Positions 1-11,421 of a stretch of 64,000 nucleotides of DNA are shown one piece after another (positions within the stretch are counted from its first letter, which is position 1; the number at the start of each line of letters is the position of its first letter). The notes beneath the pieces are model-generated. The model did no database searches. It saw nothing but the letters and a program-made list of their open reading frames with translations, and was not told the origin of the DNA. The DNA is taken from positions 13,283,908-13,347,907 of the forward strand of contig CM036256.1 of NCBI GenBank assembly GCA_020698575.1. Reading direction: 5' to 3'. The stretch is from Bostrychus sinensis. Taxonomy: Eukaryota > Chordata > Actinopteri > Gobiiformes > Eleotridae. The translations under genes and the position numbers were made by a program.

Positions 1-595
1 TAACTAGCTAGTTTTCACTTTATCAAGTTATTTTATTCTTATCAGCTTCTGTATCTACAGTAACTATTCCCTGAATAATGCATAGAGGATGCTTGTTGTT
101 GATGTTAATATTGCATTTAGCTTACTTTTGTAAATGTCTACAGTCTAAACTAAAAATCCATTTGACAGTTCACCAAAACTTCAGAGCTAGCCATTCACTA
201 AACTAATTCATCTATATCTGGTTCATTAAGTTAGTTATGAGCTGTCTGTCTGAGAATACAGCAATAAGCAAACAATCCCATGTTTTGTTTTGTTTTTTCT
301 GTTTGTTTATGAAGTTATCAGTTTTACTAAATGTGATCAAACATGTTATGTTCTAAATGAATAGCATTTTTTGTTTGTTTTAGCTCTCACTTAAAACGTT
401 TGATTCAATATGCTTTTTTTGTGTGATCAACTTTTTATTATGCATTTATATTTACAGTGTTTTACATACTGTACATGTAATTTATTTAGTTTGTGTAATG
501 TAATTTTCTAATCATTCCCATAACCAATAATTTACTCCTGGGACCAGTCATCTCATATGCAAGATATTCTCAAAATAAAATAAAATGATTTAATT
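1..595. other. AT-rich intergenic DNA, nothing recognised
   Basis: About 600 bases of AT-rich sequence with short T-runs and a TTTTG-rich tract near 282-310. I see no coding frame with recognisable protein similarity, no tRNA-like boxes and no clear terminal inverted repeats. Confidence 0.5.
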
Positions 596-599
596 AATT

Positions 600-1130
600 A
601 GATAGTAATTTGAGTTTTTGTAATAGAACAGCTCATAGACATAATTTTGTGTGTGAGCATCATGTAGTGGTGCTGCCGAGAGCTCAAGTTGTGCTACGTC
701 CTTGTATCCAACAGTTACTGTTGTTTTTTCCATCGGCATACTATAATGTTTTTGGCAGATGTTAGACCAGCTAACAGAATACATCTTTTATTTATGCCGA
801 ATTTCAAAAAGTGTGTATCATTGAAAAATAACAAAAAAGGGGGAAAATGTAAAGGACTCTCTATAATGCATGCAAGTTTTGCAGACACATTGTTCCAAAA
901 ATATTAACAGCTGGGCATTACCACACCATATGATAAAGTTTACCAATGGTTTGTTTGTACAAAAGTCACAGTGAGGATTAGGTCTCAGCTTTATTTGAAA
1001 TAGTTTTTTTGGTGTTAAATAAAATCTATGAATTAATTTGTAATGCATCATTTGATGGTTTGGGTTCATGGATGACAGCGTTACATTTGACCATATTTGC
1101 CAGTTGAGATTACAGGATTGATTGATTCAA
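600..1130 (-). pseudogene. L1-like LINE ORF2 C-terminal fragment
   Basis: Read on the minus strand, the region around 818-1069 encodes a stretch with the order NPNHQMMHYKLIHR, then TPKKLF, then a Cys-rich CDFCTN segment. This is the pattern of the C-terminal part of L1-clade ORF2 (the 'H..HY K.IHR.YLTP' block followed by a zinc-knuckle-like Cys cluster and a W.C motif). The similarity continues towards 600 in shifted frames, with the terminal part around 590-784 reading ILLAGLTSAKNIIVCRWKK, again L1-like. At least one frameshift and several stops show it is dead. The 5' boundary near 1130 is approximate. Recognition rests on motif pattern only. Confidence 0.6.
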
Positions 1131-2090
1131 TATGCTGTAAGTCTCTCAGTAAGTAGGCATTGCGTTATTCCTTTTCATAAACTGTCTATCTTTGATCAGT
1201 GGAAGACATTAAACAGTGCATTAAGAAGGCCTTTAGAATCAAAACAAATAAAAGACTGCTTAAGAGCTGACATGAAGAAAAAACATGGCATGCAATTTAT
1301 AGATTAAATCAAGATAATTTAATTGATGTAAGGGTCAGACATCAAAATAAATGATGATTTTTATGAGCAAAACACACCATCAAAAAGCCTACGCTATTGG
1401 TCTGTGAAGAAGCTGAAATGATGAAACTCTGTCTGTGAACAGTGGAGGAACGGTCCACTGTCAAACTTGGCCGCGCTGTTACCAGAACGGGAGACTGCCG
1501 CTGTGATGGCAGACCAGACTTGAAGTGCCAATTCTGTTTCTGAAGAAGCATTTTCCTGTCACAACACTCAAGAGCCGGCATATTACTAACAATTCTCCTT
1601 CACACTTCCAGCTATGATAACAGCTTCAAGTGTCACACATATGTCTGCATAAAAAGCGTAGGAGAGAGTACCACAGAGGCAACGGCAGGCAAGTACGCTC
1701 GATATCACAAGTTTCACGTGTCAGGTGATGCCGTTTTTTTTTTTTTTTTTTTTTTTTTTTTCAAATGTTTTTAAGGGAATAAGTGCTAATTGCTCTTGAG
1801 AAATCTCAGGACACAGCACCATATTGGTTATGTTAAAGGTGTAAATGCATTACTTTTTTATTGGCGAGATATTGCTAACAGTGCAGCAGTTTTCTGACAG
1901 ACTGGCAACTAAGGCACAGGGAGGTAATATACTTTTAGTGGTAAGTACATTAATACATTTTAATAGTACAATTTTCTAAAACACACTTTTGCTTTTACTT
2001 GTTTTGTTTTTTTAGGTGAAAATTGTTTTTTGTTTTTGTAACCCTACTTCTGTAATAATTTGTATTTATTTTATTAGTAAATAAGTAAGT
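1131..2090. other. Intergenic; poly-T run and a shared dispersed motif
   Basis: No gene seen. 1428-1490 closely resembles 8443-8510: both contain a CTGTCAAACTTGGCC-type core followed by GCTGTT.CCAGAA, so this is a fragment of a dispersed repeat. A run of more than 20 T lies at 1733-1760 and could be a retroelement tail in reverse orientation. The rest shows nothing identifiable. Confidence 0.5.
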
Positions 2091-2091
2091 A

Positions 2092-5005
2092 AGCTTTATT
2101 TTGTATCCTGTGATATCACAACCCACAAGAATGACTGTACACAGCGCTTCTTTAATCGATAATATATTTACAAATGTTTTACATGACATATCCAGTGGTA
2201 TATTAATAAATGACATTAGTGATCATCTGCCAGTTTTCACACCAATTGACGTACAGCAGATAAATACAAAAAATAAGACAAAAAAAGATGTATTAAAGCA
2301 TTTCAGGCTAAGAACTGAAGACACAATAAATGCATTAAAAAAGAGTTTGCTTGATCAAAACTGGGAAAATGTTCTTGGAGAAACCGAAGTCGACGGAGCA
2401 TATAATAATTTCTTAGAAATTTTTAAAAACCTTTATGAACTACATTGCCCTTCTTTAACATATAAAAATAAACACACAAATAAAATAAGCCCATGGATGA
2501 CAAAAGGATTATTAAATGCGTGTAAAAAGAAATATTCCTTGTATAATTTATTTATAATGAAAAGAACAAGTGAATCGGTGTAGTGAAAAGTATAAAAAAT
2601 ACAAAAACAAATTAATCAATATAATTAAAAAAACGTAAGAAAGAGTATTATAGACATTTACTTGAAAAAAATAAAAAATAATGTGAAAGGATTGTGGAAT
2701 GTTCTAAATGATGTAATCAGAAAGGATTCTAGAAACACTTCACTTCTTGAATATATGCTACCAAATGATAAAAAAGAAGAGAATGTTCTAAATATTGTCA
2801 ACGCATTTAATGATTACTTTGTTAACATTGGGCCAGAACTGGCAGCGAAGATTGCCATATCAGAGAACCTCAATGATGCCTCTTATAATATTCCTGATAA
2901 TATATATTTGATATTCCTTACACCAACTAATAAAAATGAAATAATAAATATTCTTACCCACTTTAACAATAAGAAATCCACTGATTGGAATGACCTTGAC
3001 ATAATTAATATTAAGAAAGTGATAAATGAAATTGTTAAAACCCTGACGCATATTTGGAATTTATAATTTTTTATTGGCATATTTCCCACTCAGATGAAAA
3101 TTGCCAAGGTCATACCAATTTTTAAAAGTGGTGACAATCATGAGTTCATGAACGAAAGACCTATCTTTGTATTACCTCAGTTCTCCAAGATGTTTGAAAA
3201 CATTTTTGTTGCTCGTCTAGATAGTTTTATTGAGAAGCACAACCTACTCAGTGATAGCCAATATGGCTTTAGGAATAATAGATCAACTGCAATGGCTTTA
3301 TTAGAACTCATTGAAGAAATAACTAGTAATATTGACAATCACATGTTTACATTGGGAATTTTCATAGACCTTAAGAAGGCTTTTGACACAATGGACCATG
3401 AAATTCTATTAAAAAAGATTGAAAAATATGGTATCTGAGGAGCTGCATACAGCTGGGTAAAGTCATATTTAACAAAAAGACAGCAGTTTGTGCAGGTGGG
3501 TGAACATCAATCATTCTGGAGGAGCATTACATGCGGGGTTCCTCAGGGGTCGGTCTTAGGACCAAAATTATTTTTACTTTACATTAATGATTTGTGTAGT
3601 ATTTCGACAAAACTAAATTGTATACTTTTTGCTGATGATATCACAATATTGTGCTCAGGTAAGGATCTACAGAAACTTGTGACAGAGATTACAATAGAAT
3701 TGCACAAACTCAAAGAGTGGTTTGACAGAAATAAACTGTCATTAAATATTGCGAAAACAAAAATTATGATATTTGGGAAGCGTAAAAGTGAGGCACAAGT
3801 ACAGATTAAAATTGACAAAATCAACATTGAAAGAGTATATGAGTACAAATTTCTGGGTGTGATCCTCAGTCACAATGTTATTTGGAGAGCACAAATAGCT
3901 AATACTCGATCAAAAATAGCAAAAAGTATTGCATTGATGTATAAGTCCAGATATCTATTGGATCAAAAGGCCCTATTCATTCTCTACTGTTCACTCATCC
4001 TACCTGACATAAACTACTGTATAGAGGTTTGGGGCAATACCTTTAAAAGTCATTTAGAGTCTTTATTTAGACTTCAGAAAAAAGCATTAAGAATTGTGTA
4101 CAATGTTGGGTTCAGAGACCATATAAACACACTGTTTCTTCAAATTATGAAATTAGAAGATCTTGTCAAATATAAAACATTGTTAATAATATACAAAGCT
4201 AGACATTCTCAATTACCAAAAAATATTTAAAGAATGTTCTGTGATAGAGATGGGGAATATAATTTAAGGGGAACACTTAATTTGAAGAAGCAGTGTGTTC
4301 GTACCACTCTAAAAGGTCAGTGCATCACTCGATGTGGGGTGACTCTGTGGAATGGGTTACATGATAAATTAAAAGGTAGTAAAACCCTTCGGGAGTTTAA
4401 AAGAATGCATAAACTTAGTATTTTTAAGAAATACCTTGAAGAAGAAAATGTGTTTTAACAGTTTTCTTACATCAGCAAACATAAACTATGTCAATGGTAA
4501 TGATTTTATTGATATATGCATGACAGATACTTAATCTATCTCAGGTCTTGTTACACTATAAGTATTACGGCACGCGTGCATGCGTGCATTCATGCTGTAA
4601 GTATTGCGGTGTGAACGCGCACATGCACGCATGCATGTGTATGGTACTGACGAAATTTGTCACAGGTTACATCTTTTGGAATGACAAATATGTTTGCATG
4701 CACGCCTATGGTACGTAGGGGTGCATGTATACATGTACATGGAAAGATAAATGCTTTGTATGCTTCCAAAGTTACTGTGTCGACAATGTGAACCATGTAG
4801 TGGTGCTTTAAGATCCTTTGCTTTGTGTATATTGTAAAAATGCTAATGTTCATGGATTTAAATATCTAATATTAATGTTGAAAGGGGGGTAGGAGTTTAC
4901 AAGTGTACACTTCATCCTACTCCTCTTGAGCATTGTCTAAGGGCTGAGTTGTTGTGTCGGAACAGGTTTTATGTATTCTGCTCAAATAAAGAAATGAAAT
5001 GAAAT
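2092..5005 (+). mobile_element. 5'-truncated Jockey/CR1-group non-LTR retrotransposon
   Basis: A LINE copy that begins inside the apurinic endonuclease domain and runs through reverse transcriptase to a 3' untranslated tail ending in an ATGAAATGAAAT-type short repeat near 4985-5003. The loss of the endonuclease N-terminus and of any ORF1 is the usual 5' truncation of target-primed integration. Internal GC is low and coding potential stays in essentially one frame. I cannot define target-site duplications with confidence. Clade assignment (Jockey/CR1 group) is from the endonuclease SDHLP and RT block pattern and is less sure than its being a LINE. Confidence 0.85.
2101..4458 (+). pseudogene. 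LINE ORF2 remnant (endonuclease C-term + reverse transcriptase)
   Basis: Reading one frame, the segments 2101-2580, 2662-3066, 3094-3435, 3490-4227 and 4234-4458 are collinear parts of one ORF2. Visible landmarks are the endonuclease end (IDNIF then ISDHLPVF near 2153-2235), RT block GFRNNRSTAMALLELIEE (about 3270-3320), block A FIDLKKAFDT (3361-3390), block B GVPQGSVLGP (3536-3565), the catalytic FADD (3628-3639), LSLNIAKTKIMIFG (3736-3777) and FLGVIL (3850-3867). The frame is broken by in-frame stops at 3064 (TAA), 3436 (TGA) and 4228 (TAA), and by a short double frameshift in 2581-2660. The catalytic residues survive but the protein cannot be made as one chain. Confidence 0.85.
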
Positions 5006-6076
5006 TTACATAGCACCTTTCACAGATAAAAATCACAAAGTTCTTCACAAAGTGCAGAAACGGAAATCATAACACAGGCAAAAAAACAAACAATAAAACA
5101 TCAAACCAAGTCAACTAAAAGCTTGTGTAAATAAAAGTGTCTTCAGCTGCTTTTTAAATGACTCAGCAGAGTCAGCCACACGGAGGGAGAGGGGCAGGGC
5201 GTTCCTCAGTCTGGGGGCCACTGCCTGAAAGAACAGGTCCCCCCGAATTTTATAGTGGGTTTTTTGGGACTGCCAGCAGGTTATGGCTCGAGAAGCGGAG
5301 AGTGCACCCAGAGGAGTAGTGTTGAACAACAAGTCAGTGATGTACTATCATTAAAATCTTTAAAAGTCAAAACTAAAATTGTAAAATCAATTCTAAATTT
5401 GTCTGGAAGCCAGTGTAAAGAAGATAAAATCAGTGTGATGAGAGCCCTTCTGTTGGTTCCTGTGAAAAGCCTCGCTGTGCCGTTCTGTACCATTTGCAGA
5501 CGAGTAAAAGCAGATTTGTTTAAACAGATAAAAACAGAATTGCAATAATTTAAACCAGTGATTCTCAGCTGGCGGGTTGGGACCTGAAGGTGGGTTGCAG
5601 AACCATTTTCAGTGGGTCGCAAGCCTTTGCCAAAAAAAAAAAAAAAAGTTATGTTACTGTTATACCTAAGGCTGAAGTGAGCACTGCTTATTTCTTCTGA
5701 AAGTACGATGTCTTTCAGTATTTACTGAAAAGGCCATCAGAAGAAAAGTCTATTTTGTTCATGAATCCTTTTGAATTGCACTTTTTTATTTCATGTGTTT
5801 TGGTTTTAAATAAAACTGCATTTAATAGGATGTAGAAGGGACTATTTCTCTCTCCAGCATCGCTGCTTGCTTCTTATATGTGTTCTTTTTGTGCTGGCGT
5901 ACTATGATAATGTGAATTTATTCTGTCTCAGATTCAACACATTTGATAAGTTCAAATATCTCTTTTATGTGGGTCACGCTTATTATTTTAGGGTGATGGT
6001 GGGTCCTGAAGCCAGACCAGATGAGAACCACTGATCTAAACAAGAGGAAATAAAAGCATGGATAATCATCTCCAGG
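5005..6076 (-). pseudogene. L2-clade LINE 3' fragment, split by an hAT insertion
   Basis: On the minus strand this encodes the C-terminal end of an L2-type ORF2. LEMIIHAFISSCL comes from about 6075-6042. After the insertion comes YCNSVFICLNKSAFTRLQ (about 5547-5494), then SSLHWLPDKFRIDF (about 5424-5385), and finally LRNALPLSLRVADSAESFKK near 5200-5145. The 3' tail lies at 5005-5100 (minus-strand tail of the CACCTTTCACAGATAAA type). The coding stretch is frame-shifted. It abuts the 3' end of the upstream plus-strand LINE at about 5005, so two LINEs are arranged tail to tail. Confidence 0.8.
5556..6033. mobile_element. Non-autonomous hAT (Charlie-like) element
   Basis: A 478-bp element with terminal inverted repeats of the CAGTGGTTCTCA type: left CAGTGATTCTCAGCTGG, right (reverse complement) CAGTGGTTCTCATCTGG. 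It is flanked by 8-bp target-site duplications, ATTTAAAC at 5548-5555 and ATCTAAAC at 6034-6041 (7 of 8 match). No transposase frame is present. Removing the element and one duplication rejoins the interrupted L2 reading at ...SSCL|DYCNS, which independently proves the boundaries. Confidence 0.88.
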
Positions 6077-6942
6077 TATGTTTTGGATTGTATTTTTCTT
6101 AGTTTATAAATATTTCTCAATTGAAAAAAAAAACACTTCCTAACCAACATTATTACATTAACTTAATGAGTAAAAGTATTTTTTTGTACTAATTCTACTA
6201 CTAACTGTACTAATAATAGTAACACTGATTGCAGGCACGTTGAGAGGAAAGGGGAAAGTGGTCCGTTGTCCCGGGCCTCAGGGTCAGATGGGCCCAGAGA
6301 TGGTCCTTCTTCTTATAATCTCTATTGTAATGGTGAATCCTTCTTGCCCTGGGCCCCAGCAAGTCTGTCAGCAGTCCTGTAGTAGTAATGGTAGTTGTGA
6401 CAGGAATAGTTATTGTAGTTGTAGTAAAAATAGTAGTAGTAATAATAGTAATGATAGTAGCAGTAAGTAGTTACTTCTAACCTACTTAAAAGTGATCGCA
6501 GAAGTGACAGTAAAAGTAGTAGTACTAGTATTAATAGTACTAGTGGTAGCTGTAGCAGGAGTAGTGGCTATAGTTAGAGTACAAGTTGTAGTAATAGTTG
6601 TAGTTGTAGTAGTACCAGTAAGTGCTTAATTAAATTGAACTTAACTCAAGTATTATTTTGTTTTGAGTACTTCTACTTCCACTTGAGCAAAATTATTTTG
6701 AAGTAACAACACTTTTACTCAAGTACAGATTTTGGAGTATGCAATAGCGTTTGAGGCTGGCCCATTACGGCAATGAGACACATATTGTTTGAGAAATACA
6801 AATTTTCCTGCTGTTTCCTTTCCCATCCCGATCACACCGCCAAAGTGAGTGTAATTACTTTTTCCCCGACTCATTTGGATAATCTCTCCCACAGTTACCT
6901 TAGCCTGTGTGAAATTCCCAATTAACTATATCCCGGCAAAAT

Positions 6943-6985
<43 letters not shown>

Positions 6986-7020
6986 ACAACGCCACGTGAA
7001 ATTTCTTAATGAATTCCTTT
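6077..7020. repeat. TAG/GTA-rich simple sequence and decayed MITE ends
   Basis: 6370-6620 is dominated by degenerate (TAG)n/(GTA)n repeats. 6640-6745 carries ACTTTTACTCAAGTACAGATTTTGGAGTA-like sequence, which resembles the inner part of the CAGTGGTGGAAAAGTACTCA hAT MITE family seen intact at 35984-36701. A pure A-run of about 30 lies at 6952-6984. No gene is supported. Confidence 0.6.
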
Positions 7021-7611
7021 GTCTCAGACTGGCACAGATGAGGCACGGGAGCGGCAGTAGTTAGTTAGGCGAACCCCGCGCGGTGTTGGTGGTGGTGGTG
7101 GTTGCCCGTTCACGGCTGACGGAGCGGCGCTGTCCTCGGGCAGGGCTTGCCAAGCTGCCAGTCTGCGTCGTCACACCTTGGTGCCTTTAAAGATTGCCCT
7201 GCAGAGATGGTGGAGGGGAGAGGAGGGTGGTGATGGTGGTGGTGGTGGTATAGAGTTGGTGGGGGAAGGTAAAGCAAGGGGCCTCACGTTTTTTAACAAC
7301 TCACAGTCTGGCAACCCGGGAGCTTTACGACTGCGGATCGGTGCCAAGAACTGCCCACCAGAGAGAAGAGAGGAGAGGGGGTAGCGGGATATGAGTCTGG
7401 ATTACACATGCATACACAAGACGGGCCCCTATTACGCAGCGCATGACTGTGTGTGCAAATGTAACCTTAACAAGTACCAATGTATCACACAAGCAGTACG
7501 TCAAATATATTCATTATGATCCCCGTGTTGTATGAGGATCACATCTATATCTGGTCGCCACTGCAGGGCTGTTACATAGGAGATGATGGTAGTCACAAAC
7601 CACTGTACCTG
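7021..7611. other. GC-rich, CpG-bearing block; no gene defined
   Basis: Between about 7040 and 7390 the sequence is clearly more GC- and CpG-rich than its surroundings (for example CCCGCGCGG near 7075 and GGAGCGGCGCTG near 7120), with GGT trinucleotide repeats. It could be a small CpG island or an isolated regulatory segment. The open frame at 7178-7384 is low-complexity glycine/glutamate and is not supported as a gene. Confidence 0.35.
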
Positions 7612-7742
7612 AGTGCCGGTCCTAAGCCTGGATAAATGGAGAAGGTTGGGTCAGGAAGGGCAAGTGGTGTAAAAGTTATGGGAAAAGATTATGCAAATCA
7701 CTGCATGCTTAGAGGATTTGCTGTTGCGACCCCAGATAGGAA
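7612..7742 (-). repeat. Dispersed teleost repeat, family 'GGGGTCGCCACAG', copy 1
   Basis: Reverse-complement copy: CCGGTCCTAAGCCTGGATAA at 7617-7636, then TGCAAATCACTG at 7694-7705, then CTGTTGCGACCCC at 7722-7734. The same order, inverted, is seen at 9232-9390, 37538-37705, 50522-50640, 59131-59235 and 62340-62495. No coding content. Confidence 0.75.
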
Positions 7743-8529
7743 AAGTCAGAAAAATAGGAAGAATTATACTGTATAATGATCAAACTATCCAAGTTATCAG
7801 GTTTACTAAGTTTAATTAGACTTGCAACAGGATTTTTTTTGATATCATTACTAAACATCAAAAAGCAAAACAGTGTCAGTGATCACTTTAACAGGGAGGG
7901 CACACCGAGGCCAGCCTTTTTGCCAGGAGGTACATGTGATATTTTGATGTAAAAGTGGCTAAGATATACAAAAAATTTAAACAGTAAAAAGGCAGAACAA
8001 GACGGTCACCTGGACAAGGTTTGTTTTTGAGGAGACATTTCACCCTTTCTCCAAAGGTCTTAAACATTTCTTCTAACAAACAAAACAAAAACAAACCTTG
8101 TCCAGTTGATCTTCTTCTTTAAGCTTTTTCCTGATTTCTCCTGGATGACAGGGAACCTACACACACAAAAAAAAGACTCTGAGATCATCTCTGTGTTTGT
8201 TAGTAAACCGCTCGTAATGATAAACATATTATTTTCACTTTTATGTTGCTATAATATTCCTTGAAACAAAATTACATTATAATGTGTGCATTTAACAAGA
8301 TATTTAAGACACCTCAGAGGGGTAGGGGCACTGGGGGTCCAGGGTCAGAGTTACAGGGGCACTGGCCACCCCCTGGAACCGCCCCTGTTTAGCACACCAC
8401 TCCATTAAACTATGATAAATACCCTGTGTCTTCAAACAGTGGAAGACATTCAAAGCTTCGTCGCTGTCAAACTTGGCCACGCTGTTCCCAGAATGGAAGG
8501 ATACTGGGATTCAACACAGCACCTCAAAA
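7743..8529. other. Intergenic; small dispersed motif, otherwise nothing recognised
   Basis: AT-rich, no gene seen. 8443-8510 matches 1428-1490 (CTGTCAAACTTGGCC core), so it is a second copy of an unnamed dispersed repeat. 8010-8100 contains two near-identical pieces of AACAAACCTTGTCCAG type in inverted or direct arrangement with no clear element boundaries. Confidence 0.4.
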
Positions 8530-8880
8530 TGAACATGAACTAAAAATGTGTCCAAATGTAACCTCATTATGAATCAAAGTATGGAGCGAACAGTATGTCA
8601 GATATATCCATCAAGATCTGGTGCTGAGGCGAGATGCACTATAGGATCACATACACACAGTCCTTCCCCTGTATTGGAGTAATCCACATAAATGGCAGTG
8701 GATGGCAGAATGTAAATGAGCTGGTTATTACACAGCAACGTTCATCAAACCGAGCTGGAAAGACTTCAATGGCCCTGATGAATATGCATGCAAATTTGTT
8801 AATTAAGTTAATTATTCTGCTGAAAATTCATTTGTCTTCCCAAGGACATTTCGGCGATGATTTTAACATGTTTCCACCAT
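8530..8880. promoter_or_regulatory. Possible conserved noncoding element (homeodomain/octamer-rich)
   Basis: A non-repetitive stretch of mixed composition whose core, about 8778-8835, packs an octamer-like ATGCAAAT and two TTAATTAA-type homeodomain sites within 60 bases, beside ATGAATATGCATGC. It lacks terminal repeats and simple sequence. This texture is typical of vertebrate conserved noncoding enhancers, but conservation cannot be judged from one sequence, so the call is inference. Confidence 0.25.
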
Positions 8881-9231
8881 TAGTCATGCACCGCGCAACC
8901 GAAAATCACTTCTGGTTCACCTTTTGGAGAAGTCCAAATGGAGCGGGATAGGGCGGCTGCGGGACCGGTTGGAGAGAGGTGAGAGGTAGGTAAAAGGGCG
9001 ATGTTTGAGGGGGCGCAGGGCGGAGAGAGACAGCTGGTGTGAGGCCCGGGGATACAGCGGGACAAGCCAGAAAGCATGGACTGAGGATATTAGCTGAGTG
9101 GATAGAGCAGTGAGGAGCCATGTCTGAGGTCCAGCTCTCGTTGGCCCCAAATAAGATCAAAATGTTTTCATTCACACAGCAGGTCACACGAGACACGAGA
9201 GCTGTTGGATTAGGTGGCATTACTGTTTCTT

Positions 9232-9392
9232 TTTCTCTCCTGTTGGCTTTTCCCTTCAGGGGTCGCCACAGACAATCATCTGCCTCACAGTGCTCAGTGA
9301 TTTGCATAATGATTTGGCAAAGGTTCACAACGGATGCCCTCTCAAGTTATTCGGGCTTGGGACTCACAGATAGAGTACACTTTGTTGTGAAC
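9232..9392 (+). repeat. Dispersed teleost repeat, family 'GGGGTCGCCACAG', copy 2
   Basis: One of the best-preserved copies: CTTTTCCCTTCAGGGGTCGC, then AATCATCTGCCT, then TGATTTGCATAATGATTTGG, then GGATGCCCTCTCAAG, ending GGGCTTGGGACTC and an AGAGTACACT tail. All these words recur in the same order in the other copies. No protein is encoded. Confidence 0.8.
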
Positions 9393-10930
9393 TTGTGGAT
9401 TTGGGTTATTGGCATCACTTATACAATATTATAAATAATCAACACACTCACAGAAGTTATTGTTTTGGAAAAAATAAAATAAAATACAAAGTATACTTGA
9501 CATTTAACACTTATGTCACCTTTAGTTAAATACAACAATTTTTTTTAAGTGGACCATACAAGTAGTTTGTGAGTTAACAAAACTTAACATTTTGAAGAAT
9601 TCACTTCTCAATTTTTAAGGTGGATCTAAAATAATTGTTAGTTAGCTTTAACTAAAAAAAACTTTTTTACAGTCAAATCTTATAAATAAATAAAAAGTAA
9701 AATATGTTTGTTAAGTTTGGCTTATTACCTTTAGAGGTCACAGGTGGCGAGAGCCATATCCCAGTAAGTATGGGCCTTAGATAGAGTATATATACATACA
9801 CATATATATGTCTAGTTAGTCGTGGGGCTGACTAGGACCAATAGGTTTTATTTATGAAACAGAGAGGGTTGGCTGCATTAATGGCAGATAAATAGTTTTG
9901 GTTTTCTGCAGTGCACCTTATTACACTTTTGTCCATTCTTTTAGGAACAATAATAGAGCTACTGTTTGCAGTAAATGTTGCTATTGTTTTTCAAAATAAG
10001 GCAAAAAAAAAAAAAAAAAAAAAAAAAAATTTAAATATTGTGTATTATTCAGCCATAGGTGTCACCTGCTTATTTTTAACACATTTTTATATTCTCAGAT
10101 GATTGATATGTTGTGGCACCACTCAGTGAATTAAAAACATAATAATGAATTGTTCTGGCAGAGTTTTCCAGCCCATGTTGTATGAACAGACTGACATCTT
10201 ACTGACAGGTGAAAGCTGGCTTATATTGCTTGACATACTGGTTTTACCAAATTTCTCGGTCTGCCCAGTTCATAAATATGATAAAATGCTCCTTTTTAAA
10301 TCAATGCAACACCTGAAAATTAACAACATGAAATAAAAAGTAGCAGAAGTACGAGACATAGTGATGAAGTTATCAAACGGGCCAGATGGGATAAGTTTAT
10401 GGAGAGACATGCGGACGCTCGGTTTGAAACATCAAATGGCCAGTCTCGTAGAAGAAGCTGCTCTAAGCCGATGCAGAGGCTCAGTCTGAGGATCCAGATG
10501 TTTGAATAGTTAATTAAGTCTCCATGGCAGTTAATCACCGTGTTTTTCTATCTGACGACAGCAGGTATAAGTACAAGAGGGTAACCTTAAAATATACAGA
10601 TAGAGATGCGACTGGATTTGGTGGGTGTTATTGAAAAAACAGGCTGCTAAAAAGTTTCTCACAAAAGGAAAAAATAATTAGATTAGTTTATTAGTTTATC
10701 TTTGATTTAGACAGGTGTATGTATGTGTTGTTTTTGTTCTGATTAAATGGGAACAGTAAAGAAGTATGATTGATTATGTTAATACAATGTTCCCTCTAGT
10801 GGAGAAAAACTGTCCTGCACAAATACAAACACAGGTCAGTGGCAATTTTCCCCAAAATGCACTTTGTCTCATGTGCTGAGATTGGAAGTTATTAAATTTG
10901 GTAAATTTTTAGTGTTCCTTTTGGGTACAT
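9393..10930. other. AT-rich intergenic DNA with A-run
   Basis: Contains short TA microsatellite around 9787-9812 and an A-run of about 27 at 10001-10029. 10350-10560 is less AT-rich, non-repetitive and includes TTAATTAAG near 10509. I find no gene, no domain-bearing frame and no complete transposon here. Confidence 0.45.
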
Positions 10931-11375
10931 TTTTCAACATATATTTACTGGAATAAGTGTTTGAAAATAATACTTTTACTCATAGGCCACATTAAAAAAA
11001 AAAGTATATAAGTAGTAGCAGTAGTAGTGGCAGTAAAATTGTTAGCTTAGTTGTAGTAGCAGTAGTAGTACATTACTTTTAAAAGTAGTTTGCACTTTGG
11101 TAAAGTCAACTTTCCTTTCCTTTTTTTTTTTAGCTTACTTTCCTTTTTTCTTTTATGCAAGTAATTTGGTTGACTACTTTTACTTTTACTTGACTTATTT
11201 TGAAATAGTAGCAGTAGTAGTATTAGTAGTAGTAATAGTAGTTGTTGTTGTATTAGTAGCAGTCGTAGGCGTAGGAGTATTAGTATTTGTAGATTTTGTT
11301 ATGAAAAACAACTTTCAAAAGTAATTTGTACTCTTTACATTATTAACTTATACTTCATCAATGTTTTTAAGTGGC

Positions 11376-11421
<46 letters not shown>

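Noticed and set aside
7178..7384. Small Gly/Glu-rich frame in the CpG-bearing block
   Set aside because: Low complexity from GGT/GGGA repeats; no similarity to any protein I know.
8906..9328. 140-codon minus-strand frame
   Set aside because: Lies mostly over a dispersed repeat (9232-9392) and GC-richer unique DNA; no recognisable domain or splice context.
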